This document shows, in pieces, positions 9,363 to 18,039 of a stretch of 64,000 nt of DNA. Below the pieces are notes generated by a model. The model saw only the letters and a list, made by a program, of their open reading frames with translations. It was not told the DNA's origin and searched no databases. Every line of letters starts with the position of its first letter. Position 1 is the stretch's first letter. Position numbers and translations under genes: made by a program. Source of the stretch: an uncultured Fretibacterium sp. (GTDB lineage: Bacteria > Synergistota > Synergistia > Synergistales > Aminobacteriaceae); the NCBI GenBank assembly GCA_947168585.1, contig CAMVMK010000007.1, positions 1 through 64,000 on the forward strand, read 5' to 3'.

Positions 9363-9776
9363 ATGGGTTTACGCGAAAAAGTAGCTAACAAAATAAAAAG
9401 TAAAAGCAGCGGAGGAGGCAATGACGCTCCAATGAAAGTAAAAAGCAAAAAAACTTCATCGGGCGGAGGACTTTTCACAACATTATTATTAATTGCTCTG
9501 CTTGGTGTCGGAGGTTTCATAGCGTGGCAGTTAATGCAGCTTAATACTCGCCTTTCGGGCGGTATGCCTGACATGAGCGCGGGATTTTCGTCCGTATCGG
9601 GGTCAGGTAATTCGTCATATGAATACGCGGTTGATTTTATTTTTGACTCGAATTTATCGGGACGAATGGCTCAACGAGGTAAAGACGGCTGGCAGGTCGT
9701 AGGCTCGCGGCGCACCCAAGACAGCATTACAGGGCAATTAGGCTACGAGTTTATTTTTATGCGTAAAGCGAAGTAA
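9363..9776 (+). CDS. Small tail-anchored paralogue of the acidic protein
   Basis: A 137-aa protein whose last 100 residues match the C-terminus of the upstream giant protein: a short basic N-terminus (KVANKIKSKSS), one membrane segment at about 37-60 (FTTLLLIALLGVGGFIAWQ), a Ser/Gly linker, then the folded tail (SYEYAVDFIFDSNLSGRMAQ, DGWQVVGSRRTQDS, GYEFIFMRK). Similarity extends to the DNA level over roughly 150 bp, so this is a recent gene duplication or conversion that kept only the anchor and tail. An AAAGGAGAAAATT ribosome site precedes the ATG. The stop is 7 nt before ftsY. The domain resembles DUF4177-like proteins; its function is unknown. Confidence 0.85.
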   Translation: MGLREKVANKIKSKSSGGGNDAPMKVKSKKTSSGGGLFTTLLLIALLGVGGFIAWQLMQLNTRLSGGMPDMSAGFSSVSGSGNSSYEYAVDFIFDSNLSGRMAQRGKDGWQVVGSRRTQDSITGQLGYEFIFMRKAK

Positions 9777-9783
9777 AAAAATC

Positions 9784-10713
9784 ATGGCTTTATTTTCAAA
9801 ATTAAAAGAAAGTCTTAAGGGCGTTCGTGAAAAATGGAGCGGAGGAATTTCAAAGTTATTTTCCGCTAAAAATTTTGACTCTGAATTTTGGGACGAACTT
9901 GAAGCACAATTAATTGCGGGCGATACCGGGCTCGATTTTACTGAAGAAATTTTAGATTTTCTTAAATCCGAAGCTAAAAATAAAAAAATTAAAACTCCGG
10001 GCGAATTAAAAAATATTTTCGTTGAAAAAATCACAGACGAATTAAATTCCGTTCCGGGCATGGGCAAAAGTTTTGATTTAAGCAACAAGCCTTTAATTTT
10101 ATTAATGATCGGCGTAAACGGAAGCGGAAAAACAACTTCAGCCGGAAAACTTGCAACGATGTATAAATCTCAAGGCAAAAAAGTTATCATGGCCGCCGCA
10201 GATACTTTCAGAGCCGCCGCAGTCGAACAGTTAAAAATTTGGGGCGAACGTTCCGGCGTTAGAGTTGTCGCTCAAGGTCAAGGCAGTGATCCTGCCGCTG
10301 TAGCTTTTGACGCATGGAAAGCCGCAGAAAGTTCTAAATCAGATGTTTTAATTGTTGATACAGCCGGAAGACTTCATGACAAGCATAATTTAATGGAAGA
10401 ACTGAAAAAAATTCACCGTATTCTTTTGCGCGAGGCAGGCCAAGAAAGGCTTGAAACTGTTTTAGTTTTAGATGCCGTTTTAGGTCAAAATTCTGTTGCT
10501 CAGGCCGAAACTTTTAATAATATAATTCCGGTCTCGTCTATAATTTTAACGAAATACGACAACACTGCAAAAGGCGGCGTAGTTCTTTCAATCGCTAAAA
10601 AACTGCGTGTTCCTGTCCGCTATATCGGGCTCGGTGAAGGTGCTGAAGACTTGAATAATTTTGAGCCGAACGAATTTGCTGATGCCTTAATGGAAATGGA
10701 AAAACTTTCGTGA
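9784..10713 (+). CDS. ftsY: Signal recognition particle receptor FtsY
   Basis: SRP-type GTPase that docks ribosome-nascent chains at the membrane translocon. At 309 aa it is essentially the N and G domains only, without the long acidic A domain of the E. coli protein. GTPase motifs: P-loop GVNGSGKTT (110-118), DTFRAAAVEQL (140-150), DTAGR (192-196), and the G4/closing-loop motif TKYDNTAKGG (256-265). The last differs from the near-universal TKLDGTAKGG, and the preceding DAT(S)TGQN motif reads DAVLGQN, so this is a divergent receptor. The membrane-binding N-terminus has basic and hydrophobic residues (LFSKLKESLKGVREKW). The next gene starts on its stop codon (GTGA overlap), which indicates translational coupling. 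Confidence 0.93.
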   Translation: MALFSKLKESLKGVREKWSGGISKLFSAKNFDSEFWDELEAQLIAGDTGLDFTEEILDFLKSEAKNKKIKTPGELKNIFVEKITDELNSVPGMGKSFDLSNKPLILLMIGVNGSGKTTSAGKLATMYKSQGKKVIMAAADTFRAAAVEQLKIWGERSGVRVVAQGQGSDPAAVAFDAWKAAESSKSDVLIVDTAGRLHDKHNLMEELKKIHRILLREAGQERLETVLVLDAVLGQNSVAQAETFNNIIPVSSIILTKYDNTAKGGVVLSIAKKLRVPVRYIGLGEGAEDLNNFEPNEFADALMEMEKLS

Positions 10714-11684
10714 ACAATCCTTACACTGATTTAAGTTTATTAACGCCGGACTCTACGCTTTTATTTTTTTTGCGGACTCTTTTCAGCACTTCCGCAGAGT
10801 ATGGCGTTTATATTCCTGACTCGGGCGGTGCTGTCGTGATTAATAAAGGACAGTTAATTTCGATGGTCGAGAGAAACTGCTCCGAAGCAATGATTAAAAG
10901 ACTGCCTCAATTAGCCGAGAGAAATATTTTCAAGCCTCTTGACATTACTAAAATTGACGAGAATGAACTCGAAGACTCTCTTGCTTTATACGTCAAAAAC
11001 ACCGGCTCTTTTTTAGAAAATCTTGAATTTGCTTTAGACCCTGACGCTCCGCAATTTCCTGAATGGTGGAACGCCCCTGTACCTTTTGCAATGTCGTCGC
11101 GCGGAGTTTTGAAATTAAATAATAAAGCCGTGAGTATGTTCGGAACGGGACTTGAGAAATTAAACGCTGCTGAACTTCCTGACCGTGATGAATTTATTGT
11201 GCGTCTTGACGGCCTTAACGGGACGAGATTTATAGCTTTCCGGTATTTAAGTCCGGGAATTTTCTCGATTGACGACTGCACGGAAGATTTAACTGATGCT
11301 CAAGATATTACATGGTGGGCAGCTGTCGGGCGTACTTGGGTAAAAGAAATAGAAGCGCGCGGAGGAACTTGGCAGAGGCTTTCAACCCCTCCCGAAGGCA
11401 AAAATTTCCGGGCTTGCGAATGGGACGATGAAATTCAAGGCTATTTGAATATCGAGATGCCGAAGAAAAAAGCTAAGAACGAAGACTTAAATAAAAAGAA
11501 AAAAACGGCTCCTAAACCTAAACTTGAAGAAGTTAAAGTTAATGAAGAAGCAGAAAAAGAAAACGAAACTCCTGAAACTGAAATCAAAAAAAATCCTGAT
11601 GACGTAATCGGTCAAATAGGCCCGCAGGCTATGGCTTTGCTTGCCTCAGGACAGCCGCGTGAAGGAACGTCGTTCTTAATTTAA
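10710..11684 (+). CDS. Unknown protein, translationally coupled to ftsY
   Basis: A 324-aa protein that starts with GTG overlapping the ftsY stop by 4 nt. I do not recognise the family. The middle (residues about 128-210) has a PAS-like look (PFAMSSRGVLKLNNKAVSMFG, then IAFRYLSPGIFSIDDCTED), which would be a sensory or interaction fold; this is a weak inference. Residues about 245-300 are a charged Lys/Glu-rich linker (KKKAKNEDLNKKKKTAPKP), and the end is GQIGPQAMALLASGQ. There is no signal peptide or membrane segment. The coupling suggests a role with FtsY or the two membrane proteins upstream. Confidence 0.7.
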   Translation: MNNPYTDLSLLTPDSTLLFFLRTLFSTSAEYGVYIPDSGGAVVINKGQLISMVERNCSEAMIKRLPQLAERNIFKPLDITKIDENELEDSLALYVKNTGSFLENLEFALDPDAPQFPEWWNAPVPFAMSSRGVLKLNNKAVSMFGTGLEKLNAAELPDRDEFIVRLDGLNGTRFIAFRYLSPGIFSIDDCTEDLTDAQDITWWAAVGRTWVKEIEARGGTWQRLSTPPEGKNFRACEWDDEIQGYLNIEMPKKKAKNEDLNKKKKTAPKPKLEEVKVNEEAEKENETPETEIKKNPDDVIGQIGPQAMALLASGQPREGTSFLI

Positions 11685-11690
11685 TATTTC

Positions 11691-11719
11691 TTAATTCTTA
11701 CTTAAAAACTCCCCCTCAC
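11691..11719. repeat. Degenerate heptad-repeat half-element O
   Basis: CTTACTTAAAAACTCCCCCTCAC resembles the pyrimidine arm of the dispersed heptad element, especially copy G (ACTAAAAAACTCCTCACTCC). It lies just after the stop of the ftsY-coupled gene. Confidence 0.4.
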
Positions 11720-11742
11720 GTAAAAAATCATCCGCGAAAAAT

Positions 11743-11770
11743 TAAAGTCTTAAAAATTTCATTCCGACAA
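11743..11770 (+). promoter_or_regulatory. Candidate sigma-28 (FliA/SigD) promoter of the flagellin gene
   Basis: TAAA at 11743, a 16-bp spacer, then TCCGACAA at 11763-11770, close to the flagellar consensus TAAA-N15-GCCGATAA. It would place the transcription start near 11777 and leave a leader of about 330 nt before the flagellin ATG. Confidence 0.6.
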
Positions 11771-11776
11771 TCTGAA

Positions 11777-12100
11777 TGAAACACAATGAAAGGCCTTTAA
11801 CTTTAATATTAAGGCCGGACTCTAAAATTTATTTAATTAATATGAAACCTTTTCGCGAACAGGATAAAGGTTACTAAAGCAACAAAGCGCACACAGCCAA
11901 CGCCGCAGTAGTTTGCACCGGTACTCATGAGGAACGGGCGCGAGCGTTTCAAGACTGGGATAAATTCCGGAAAAGAATTTCTGCGAAACGGGCGGGGAAC
12001 TCTCGAAAAATTTTTATATTTTTAAGAGAGACGGAATTAAAACTAAAACTCTTGCACACGGAAGGCAGGAGCGAACATTTACTAAACATTTACAGGGAGG
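11777..12100 (+). promoter_or_regulatory. Long, probably structured flagellin mRNA leader
   Basis: The 424-bp gap before the flagellin holds no convincing ORF but several inverted repeats: GGCCTT/AAGGCC (11792-11816), AACCTTT/AAAGGTT (11846-11872), CGTTTC/GAAACG (11945-11990) enclosing AAATTC/GAATTT, and CTCT...AAAAATTTTTATATTTTTA...AGAG (12000-12029). It is distinctly richer in G and C than other intergenic DNA here. It ends in GGGAGG (12095-12100), 9 nt before the ATG. It has a few words reminiscent of the cyclic-di-GMP-I riboswitch but not its conserved core, so I do not assign a class. Confidence 0.55.
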
Positions 12101-12109
12101 TATTTTACA

Positions 12110-14905
12110 ATGTCAATGGTAATTAATAACAACATACCGGCTTTACAGAGCTACAATATTGTTAATAACACAAGCAATGCTCTTCAGAAGTCGATAGCGA
12201 AACTTTCAAGCGGTCTCCGCATTAACTCAGCCGCAGACGACGCAGCAGGACTCGCAATCAGCGAAAAGATGCGCGCTCAGATCAGCGGACTTGATCAGGC
12301 AGTCAGCAACACTCAGGACGGTATCAGCCTCATTCAGACAGCTGAAGGCGCACTCAGTGAGACTCACTCAATTCTTCAGAGAATGCGCGAGCTTTCAGTT
12401 CAGGCAGCCAACGACACTTTGACACAGCAGGATAGAAGCTATATCCAGGAAGAAATCGGCCAGCTTAAGGAAGAAGTTACCCGTATCGGCAACACGACAC
12501 AGTTCAACAAAAAGAAACTTCTTAACGGTGATGCCGCAGTTCTTTGGAGCAGCAGCGACAGCGAAACAAAAGCTATCGTAAACGGCGGTCTCCGCGAGAT
12601 CGACCAGTTCGGCCAGAAAAAGTCAATCGAAGGCAACTATAAAATCCGCGTAAAAGCAGATCCCGGTCAGGGCGAAGTTCAGAAGTCGGACATCATGAAG
12701 ATTAAACATGAAAACGTCATCATGAACAAGTCCGTAAACTCTGACTACGGCGTTAAAGACCTCACAGTCAACGGCGTACCTGCAGGCAACTATACAGTTA
12801 CTTACGAGACTGAAGGCCCTGAAGGTGCTCAGCTTACCGGCTCTTACGGTATCGGCGGCGACTTGTACACTACAACAAGTGCTATTACGCTCAATGACAC
12901 GACATCACCGGTAACAAAAGTTTCAGTTGTTACTGACGACGGCGTAGAGATTTGGTCAACCACCGGTTCAGACATTTTCGGAACTGGCGGCGGAGCAACA
13001 GCGGATGAGCAGAGAGAGTTCTTTGTTGGAACTGACGAGAACCCCGGCGGTGTTTGGAATGAAATCATCGCAGCAGCAAGAAATAAAGGCGTAAATATTA
13101 CACCTCCTGATGCTGATTCAGTAGCAGATTTGAGCGAAATCACGACTACAAAAATCGGCGGTTCTGCAGCCGGCTTAAAGATCGTCTATGAAGGCGGCGG
13201 AAGCGGCACAGGCCCGACATCAGAAATTACGACAACCAGTGCAGAGGAAGCAGAAGCAATCGATGCAACATCTGTATTTGCTCTTGATGCTTCAAACGTT
13301 ACTGAAAACGCCAGCATTCTCTTTGAAGTTACAAATATTGACGCAGTCAGCCAGTCCGTTACTCTCAAAGCTACGGCCAACAAACTTTCAGAGACCGGCG
13401 TAACTTCAACAGCAGTTCAGGATAATATCGTCCTTTCGATCGGCGGCGATGAGCCCAGCACAGTCAAACTTGATAAACTTTTTGATGCAAAAGATGGTGC
13501 TTATGCAACGATCACATTCGGAGATAGCGAAAACGCTTTCAACGCCATTCAAGACGGTGCAAAGTTTGTCTACTCAGTTACGCCTTCAGAATTAACCGGC
13601 GGCGGAGAGAACACGCTTTATCTCGGACTTGATGCTTCAATGGACAGCGAATCGGATAACAAGTGGGACGGCGGTCCTTTCAACGGCCTTAATCCGACTT
13701 ATATCTTAGACGGCGACAAAGTAGCAGACACCGAAATCAACATGACAAACTTCTATCTTAACGAGAAGACCGGTGTTGCTACAGAAGGTACAGTAACGCT
13801 TGTAACCGACAGCAATTTCCAGATGACCAACGGAGCTATTTCCGGCGATCATGATCCTGCTATCACAGACGGCACAGTTCTTGCAAGCGGCACAGTTGCT
13901 TACATCGGCAAAGTTGCTACAGGCGACACGAAACTCCGCGACCTTGACAAGTTCTGGAACTCAGAGGGCGTATTTATGCTTGAAGATCCCAAGACGCTTA
14001 CCCTTAATCAGGGCGACGGCAAGACAGCAAGCGTAACTCTCTATGCTAACGACACTCTTGACGATGTAGCGAAGAAATTCAACGATGCAATCGCAAACGA
14101 TCTCGGCCAAAGCAAATATGTTGATGACTCATCGAAGTTCACTACATTTGTTGACGGCGGTACAAAGAATTCTGAATCAGTCGGCGGCACGTTCCTTATC
14201 CGTTCAGTTGTACCCGGCAAAGCCGGCGAAATCACTCTTTCAGGAGACGAGCAGTTAATCAACGCTTTCTCGCTCAACACGATTCAGGACTCGAAAGAGA
14301 CTACATACACCGTTGATGTCAGCGATGCTCACACCGGCGCATCAATAGCTCAGGGCGTAAAAGTAACAGGCAATGTTGCTCACGGCGTAATTTCACCGAA
14401 CGTTGACGTTGAGTTCAGTGCTCTCGGCGGTATCAACGCTGCCTGGAACGATGACCTCAAGAAATTCACATACACGTCATCGACAGAAGAGTCAATCCTT
14501 CACCTTTCAGACAACACGACCGTTCTTCAGATCGGTGCAAACGAAGGCGAAGACATGGGCTTGAACATCGGCGATATGCGCTCGCATGCACTCGGACTTG
14601 ACGGCGTCAACGTTATGAGCCAGGATAGAGCAGCACGCTCAATCACGATCATCGACAACGCTATCGATAAAGTTTCGACACAGCGCGCTAAATTAGGTGC
14701 GTACCAGAACAGACTCGAATACACAGCAAACAACCTGACGACGGCCAGCGAGAATTTGACCTCAGCAGAGAGCAGAATCCGCGATGCCGACATGGCAAAG
14801 GAAATGATGCAGTTCACAAAACTTAACATCATGCTTCAGGCTGGTAACTCAATGCTTGCACAGGCAAACCAGCAGCCTCAGAACGTCCTTAGCCTGATCC
14901 GTTAG
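12110..14905 (+). CDS. fliC: Flagellin, giant form with long central region
   Basis: Major filament subunit, exported by the flagellar type III apparatus. The N-terminal D0/D1 region (MVINNNIPAL, LSSGLRINSAADDAAGLAIS, MRELSVQAANDTLTQQDRSY) and the C-terminal D1/D0 region (ITIIDNAIDKVSTQRAKLGA, AKEMMQFTKLNIMLQAGNSM) are canonical. Between them lie more than 600 extra residues: the protein is 931 aa where simple flagellins are 270-500. The insert includes a flagellin-IN-like stretch (LTLNQGDGKTASVTLYANDT) and Gly/Thr-rich beta-type sequence, presumably surface-exposed domains. Codons are visibly richer in C- and G-ending forms (ATC, GGC, CTT, GTA) than those of neighbouring genes, as expected for a very highly expressed gene. 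Expression probably comes from the sigma-28-like promoter upstream, with a terminator just downstream. Confidence 0.96.
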   Translation: MSMVINNNIPALQSYNIVNNTSNALQKSIAKLSSGLRINSAADDAAGLAISEKMRAQISGLDQAVSNTQDGISLIQTAEGALSETHSILQRMRELSVQAANDTLTQQDRSYIQEEIGQLKEEVTRIGNTTQFNKKKLLNGDAAVLWSSSDSETKAIVNGGLREIDQFGQKKSIEGNYKIRVKADPGQGEVQKSDIMKIKHENVIMNKSVNSDYGVKDLTVNGVPAGNYTVTYETEGPEGAQLTGSYGIGGDLYTTTSAITLNDTTSPVTKVSVVTDDGVEIWSTTGSDIFGTGGGATADEQREFFVGTDENPGGVWNEIIAAARNKGVNITPPDADSVADLSEITTTKIGGSAAGLKIVYEGGGSGTGPTSEITTTSAEEAEAIDATSVFALDASNVTENASILFEVTNIDAVSQSVTLKATANKLSETGVTSTAVQDNIVLSIGGDEPSTVKLDKLFDAKDGAYATITFGDSENAFNAIQDGAKFVYSVTPSELTGGGENTLYLGLDASMDSESDNKWDGGPFNGLNPTYILDGDKVADTEINMTNFYLNEKTGVATEGTVTLVTDSNFQMTNGAISGDHDPAITDGTVLASGTVAYIGKVATGDTKLRDLDKFWNSEGVFMLEDPKTLTLNQGDGKTASVTLYANDTLDDVAKKFNDAIANDLGQSKYVDDSSKFTTFVDGGTKNSESVGGTFLIRSVVPGKAGEITLSGDEQLINAFSLNTIQDSKETTYTVDVSDAHTGASIAQGVKVTGNVAHGVISPNVDVEFSALGGINAAWNDDLKKFTYTSSTEESILHLSDNTTVLQIGANEGEDMGLNIGDMRSHALGLDGVNVMSQDRAARSITIIDNAIDKVSTQRAKLGAYQNRLEYTANNLTTASENLTSAESRIRDADMAKEMMQFTKLNIMLQAGNSMLAQANQQPQNVLSLIR

Positions 14906-14958
14906 TAGTTAGAGTCATTTACTGACCCTAAAATTTAATAAGCGCTGCAAATGGGGGA

Positions 14959-14986
14959 AGGGGGGAAACTCTCTTTCCCTTTTTTA
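14959..14986 (+). terminator. Rho-independent terminator after flagellin 1
   Basis: GGGAAA (14963-14968) pairs with TTTCCC (14974-14979) across a CTCTC loop. The stem extends by G-T pairs and is followed by six T residues. It lies 60 bp after the flagellin stop. Confidence 0.8.
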
Positions 14987-15028
14987 ATCTAAACGCTTTT
15001 TAATTTTTTTACTGCTGAACGGAAGCAG

Positions 15029-15457
15029 GTGATTGATAATGAAAATGGGATGAGCGTGAACGATCCGTCCGAATTTTTGCAAAATCAATCACAGCCTGCT
15101 GAACAACGTCAGGTAGTCAGGACTAAAACACTTGGGAGCGTTGCGGATCAGCCTCAAAAAAAAGATTATAGAAAAATAGCCGAAAAAATTTCACGCGAGC
15201 AGGCACGTTCTCAGCAAAACGAACAGCGAGCCGAACGAGCCGATGAAATTCAGGGCAAAATAATCGATAAGGCTTCCGAAATGCGCCACTTAAAGTATGA
15301 AGTTATAGATGACGCTGATATTGTTCAGATCAGCGTGGTTAATTCCGCAGACGGGACGGTAGTGCGTAAAGTTCCGCCGGATAAAATTGTCAATTTCGTT
15401 AAAGAAGTTCGCGGAAAAAAATCTAAAGAAAAACGAAATTTTGACATTAAAGCATAA
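15029..15457 (+). CDS. flaG: FlaG-family protein
   Basis: A 142-aa cytoplasmic protein. Its C-terminal half carries the FlaG pattern (LKYEVIDDADIVQISVVNSA, VVRKVPPDKIVNFVKEV), the small domain found beside flagellin genes and linked to filament length. The N-terminal half is hydrophilic, Gln/Arg-rich and probably disordered or helical (REQARSQQNEQRAERADEIQ). It lies between two flagellin genes. The start is uncertain: GTG 15029 has GGAAG 3 nt away, while ATG 15050 has no better ribosome site. Either start keeps the FlaG domain. Confidence 0.8.
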   Translation: MIDNENGMSVNDPSEFLQNQSQPAEQRQVVRTKTLGSVADQPQKKDYRKIAEKISREQARSQQNEQRAERADEIQGKIIDKASEMRHLKYEVIDDADIVQISVVNSADGTVVRKVPPDKIVNFVKEVRGKKSKEKRNFDIKA

Positions 15458-15463
15458 AAAATT

Positions 15464-15552
15464 AGTTAGGGGTTAGGAGTTAGCCTGCCAGCCTGACAGG
15501 CGGGGAGTGAGAAGTTTTTTCGTTCCTGCTTCCTGCTTCCTAACTCCTACTT
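15464..15552. repeat. Heptad-repeat hairpin element B with palindromic insert
   Basis: Purine arm (GTTAGGGGTTAGGAGTTAG), then an inserted palindrome-like block (GCCTGCCAGCCTGACAGGCG), then GGGAGTGAGAAG, a T6 loop and the CTTCCTG/CTTCCTA arm. It sits between flaG and flagellin 2. The same insert type occurs in copy G. Confidence 0.8.
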
Positions 15553-15576
15553 GAAAAAAGGGGTGAGAAATAGAAA

Positions 15577-18012
15577 ATGTCTATGATAATGAACCACGAT
15601 ATGACTTCAATTATGGGGCAGCGGATTATGAGAAATAACTCGCTGGCTATGCGCCGTTCTCTGCAGAAATTGTCATCGGGTTTGCGCACTAAAATTGCTG
15701 ATTTAGACAGCGTTGCCGAACTTTCTATAGGCGAAGTCATGCGCTCCCGTATTTACGGAATGGAAAAAGCCCTGAATAATTCGCAGGACGGTGTGAGCAT
15801 GATTCAAACTGCTGTCGGCGGACTTACTCAAACTCAGTCAATGTTAAACAGAATGAGAGAACTTTCCGTTCAGGCTGCTGACGATACTTTAACTCAACAG
15901 GATCGAAGTTATATTCAAGTCGAAATTAACGAGATTAAAGAACAGATAGATTTAATCGGAAACTCTACGCAATTTAACAGAAAGAGTTTATTAAACGGCG
16001 ATAACGCTATTTTATGGAGCAGCTCAGACAGCAAAGTAAAAGCTATCGTAAACGGCGGTCTGCGTTCAATAGATCAATACGGGCAAAAATACAGCGTTGA
16101 CGGAAATTTTAAGCTTACCGTAGAAACTCAGGCCGGGCAGGCTCAAGTTCAAAAGTCAAACGTTTTTCGCGTCAAGCATGATAATTCTGCAGCAGCTAAA
16201 ACTGTAAATTCAAATTTAGGCGTTGAAGATATTGAAGCAGCTGGCGATGTTCCTCCGGGAAATTATAGTTTGTCGCTTTCGAGTTCTGAAAGTCAGGGCG
16301 TAAAATTCACTGGTTCTTATAAAATCGGTGAAGCTGTAGAGACTTCAAGAGTAGTTGACATTGACGAAGACACCGGAGAAGTTGAAATCGAAGAACTTGA
16401 CGAGGACGAACTCACAAGAAATATCGACGAAATTTTTACGATCGAAACTTCCGATGGTTTGACAGACAACGCGAGCATTTTATTTGAAGTTCAAAGTGTA
16501 GATCAAAGCAGCGGCATAGTAACGTTAAAAGCAACTGCAAATATTTTATCTCAAGAGGGCATAGCTAAACGGGAAACTATCGACAACATTATGCTTCAAG
16601 AGGGCGGAAACGCTATAAATTTGAGCAAATTTTTCGGCTCGAATTCTTTGAGCATTTCCCTCAACGAAGAAAGCGCGAATTATGTCCAAAGAGGCGGGGC
16701 TTTTGTCGTAAGTGTTTCAGCTGAAAGTCCTGTTGATGACGCTGTTGGAATAGACATTAACGGCGTTATTGACAGCAATTACAGCGATAAATGGGCGGGC
16801 GCGCCGTTCAATAATGAAACTTTGCATTATTCTCTTGACGGTACTAAATTAGCTGACACTGAAATTAAATTTGCGAATTTTATTATTAATGAAAATAACG
16901 GCGTTATCTCCGAAGGAAATTTATATTTGAAGACTAATCCGGATTTTCATAATTTTGAAGACGTTGAAGAAGGAACTTTTATAGCGAATTTAACAACAAA
17001 CGCTAAGGGCGAAACTCCTACCGGAGATACAAGCCTAAGAGATATAGATAAATTTTGGGACGCTCAGGGAAATTTTTTGCTCGCTGACCCTAAAGAAATA
17101 ACTTTAACTCAAGGCAACGGAAAGCAGGCAAAAGTTACAATTTACGCCGATGATACGTTAAATTCTGTCGCAGCAAAATTGAATGACGCTGTAGCACACG
17201 AGCTCGGCCAGGCTGATTATGTCGAGGACGCTTCAAAATTCGTTTCGTTCGTTGAGGGCGGAACGAGCGGCACTGAAGCCGTAGCTGGAACTATGGTAAT
17301 GCGTTCGGTCTTGGCCGGTCAAAAAGGCGAAATAATAATGTCCGGCAATGAAGATATATTAAACGCTTTCGGCATGAACGAAATTCAAAGCTCAATCGAA
17401 AACAGTTATAGCGTAACCGTGAGAAATGCTCATGATAATTCTTTAATTGCTGAACACGTCCAAATCACCGGCAATAAATTAGTCGGAGTTATTCACAAGA
17501 ATGTCGATGTTGAATTTGATCCCATGCTCGGACTCAGCACAAAATGGGACGATACAGACAAAACTTTCAAATACGCTGAAACAGATATGAGTGAAATTAA
17601 GCTTCATCTTGCCGACAACACTACAGTAATTCAAACCGGAGCTTCTGAAGGCGAAGACGTTATGATTAATATCGGCGACATGAGAGCTCACGCGCTCGGC
17701 CTCGACAGTGTAAATGTTATGAGCCATGAAGCGGCAATGAAATCTATAGCAATAATTGACTCGGCTACGGATAAAGTTTCCATGCAGCTTGCTAAATTAG
17801 GAGCTTCTCAAAACAGACTCGAACATCATATCGGGAATTTAACTGACGAAATGGAAGCGTTAATCGAAGCTAACAGCACAATACGCGATACAGATTACGC
17901 TAAAGAAATGATGGAGTTCACGCGAATTAGAATTTTAATGGAATCTAATTCGGCAATGCTGGCTCAATCGAATGCCATTCAAACTAACAGTATTTTAAGT
18001 TTAATGCGCTAA
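15577..18012 (+). CDS. Second giant flagellin, divergent in D0/D1
   Basis: An 811-aa paralogue of the first flagellin, with the same architecture and the same central modules (TGDTSLRDIDKFWDAQGNF, DPKEITLTQGNGKQAKVTIY). The N-terminal helix differs: where flagellin 1 has INSAADDAAGLAIS this has TKIADLDSVAELSIGEVM, and the extreme N-terminus is methionine-rich (MSMIMNHDMTSIMGQRIM). The C-terminal D0 helix is also changed (RIRILMESNSAMLAQSNAIQ). Codon use is AT-ending like ordinary genes here, unlike flagellin 1, so it is probably a minor or specialised subunit, for example a sheath, cap-proximal or regulatory flagellin. A weak AGGGG site lies 13 nt before the ATG. Confidence 0.9.
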   Translation: MSMIMNHDMTSIMGQRIMRNNSLAMRRSLQKLSSGLRTKIADLDSVAELSIGEVMRSRIYGMEKALNNSQDGVSMIQTAVGGLTQTQSMLNRMRELSVQAADDTLTQQDRSYIQVEINEIKEQIDLIGNSTQFNRKSLLNGDNAILWSSSDSKVKAIVNGGLRSIDQYGQKYSVDGNFKLTVETQAGQAQVQKSNVFRVKHDNSAAAKTVNSNLGVEDIEAAGDVPPGNYSLSLSSSESQGVKFTGSYKIGEAVETSRVVDIDEDTGEVEIEELDEDELTRNIDEIFTIETSDGLTDNASILFEVQSVDQSSGIVTLKATANILSQEGIAKRETIDNIMLQEGGNAINLSKFFGSNSLSISLNEESANYVQRGGAFVVSVSAESPVDDAVGIDINGVIDSNYSDKWAGAPFNNETLHYSLDGTKLADTEIKFANFIINENNGVISEGNLYLKTNPDFHNFEDVEEGTFIANLTTNAKGETPTGDTSLRDIDKFWDAQGNFLLADPKEITLTQGNGKQAKVTIYADDTLNSVAAKLNDAVAHELGQADYVEDASKFVSFVEGGTSGTEAVAGTMVMRSVLAGQKGEIIMSGNEDILNAFGMNEIQSSIENSYSVTVRNAHDNSLIAEHVQITGNKLVGVIHKNVDVEFDPMLGLSTKWDDTDKTFKYAETDMSEIKLHLADNTTVIQTGASEGEDVMINIGDMRAHALGLDSVNVMSHEAAMKSIAIIDSATDKVSMQLAKLGASQNRLEHHIGNLTDEMEALIEANSTIRDTDYAKEMMEFTRIRILMESNSAMLAQSNAIQTNSILSLMR

Positions 18013-18039
18013 AGTTCAAGTTTAAGTTTAAGCGAGAGG

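Noticed and set aside
9323-10088. Minus-strand ORFs of 83 and 116 aa across the paralogue and ftsY
   Set aside because: Antisense to well-supported genes, with no family features.
11777-12100. Cyclic-di-GMP-I riboswitch
   Set aside because: A few similar words only; I could not line up the conserved core (GCACAGGGCAAACC-type and tetraloop receptor), so I left the leader unclassified.
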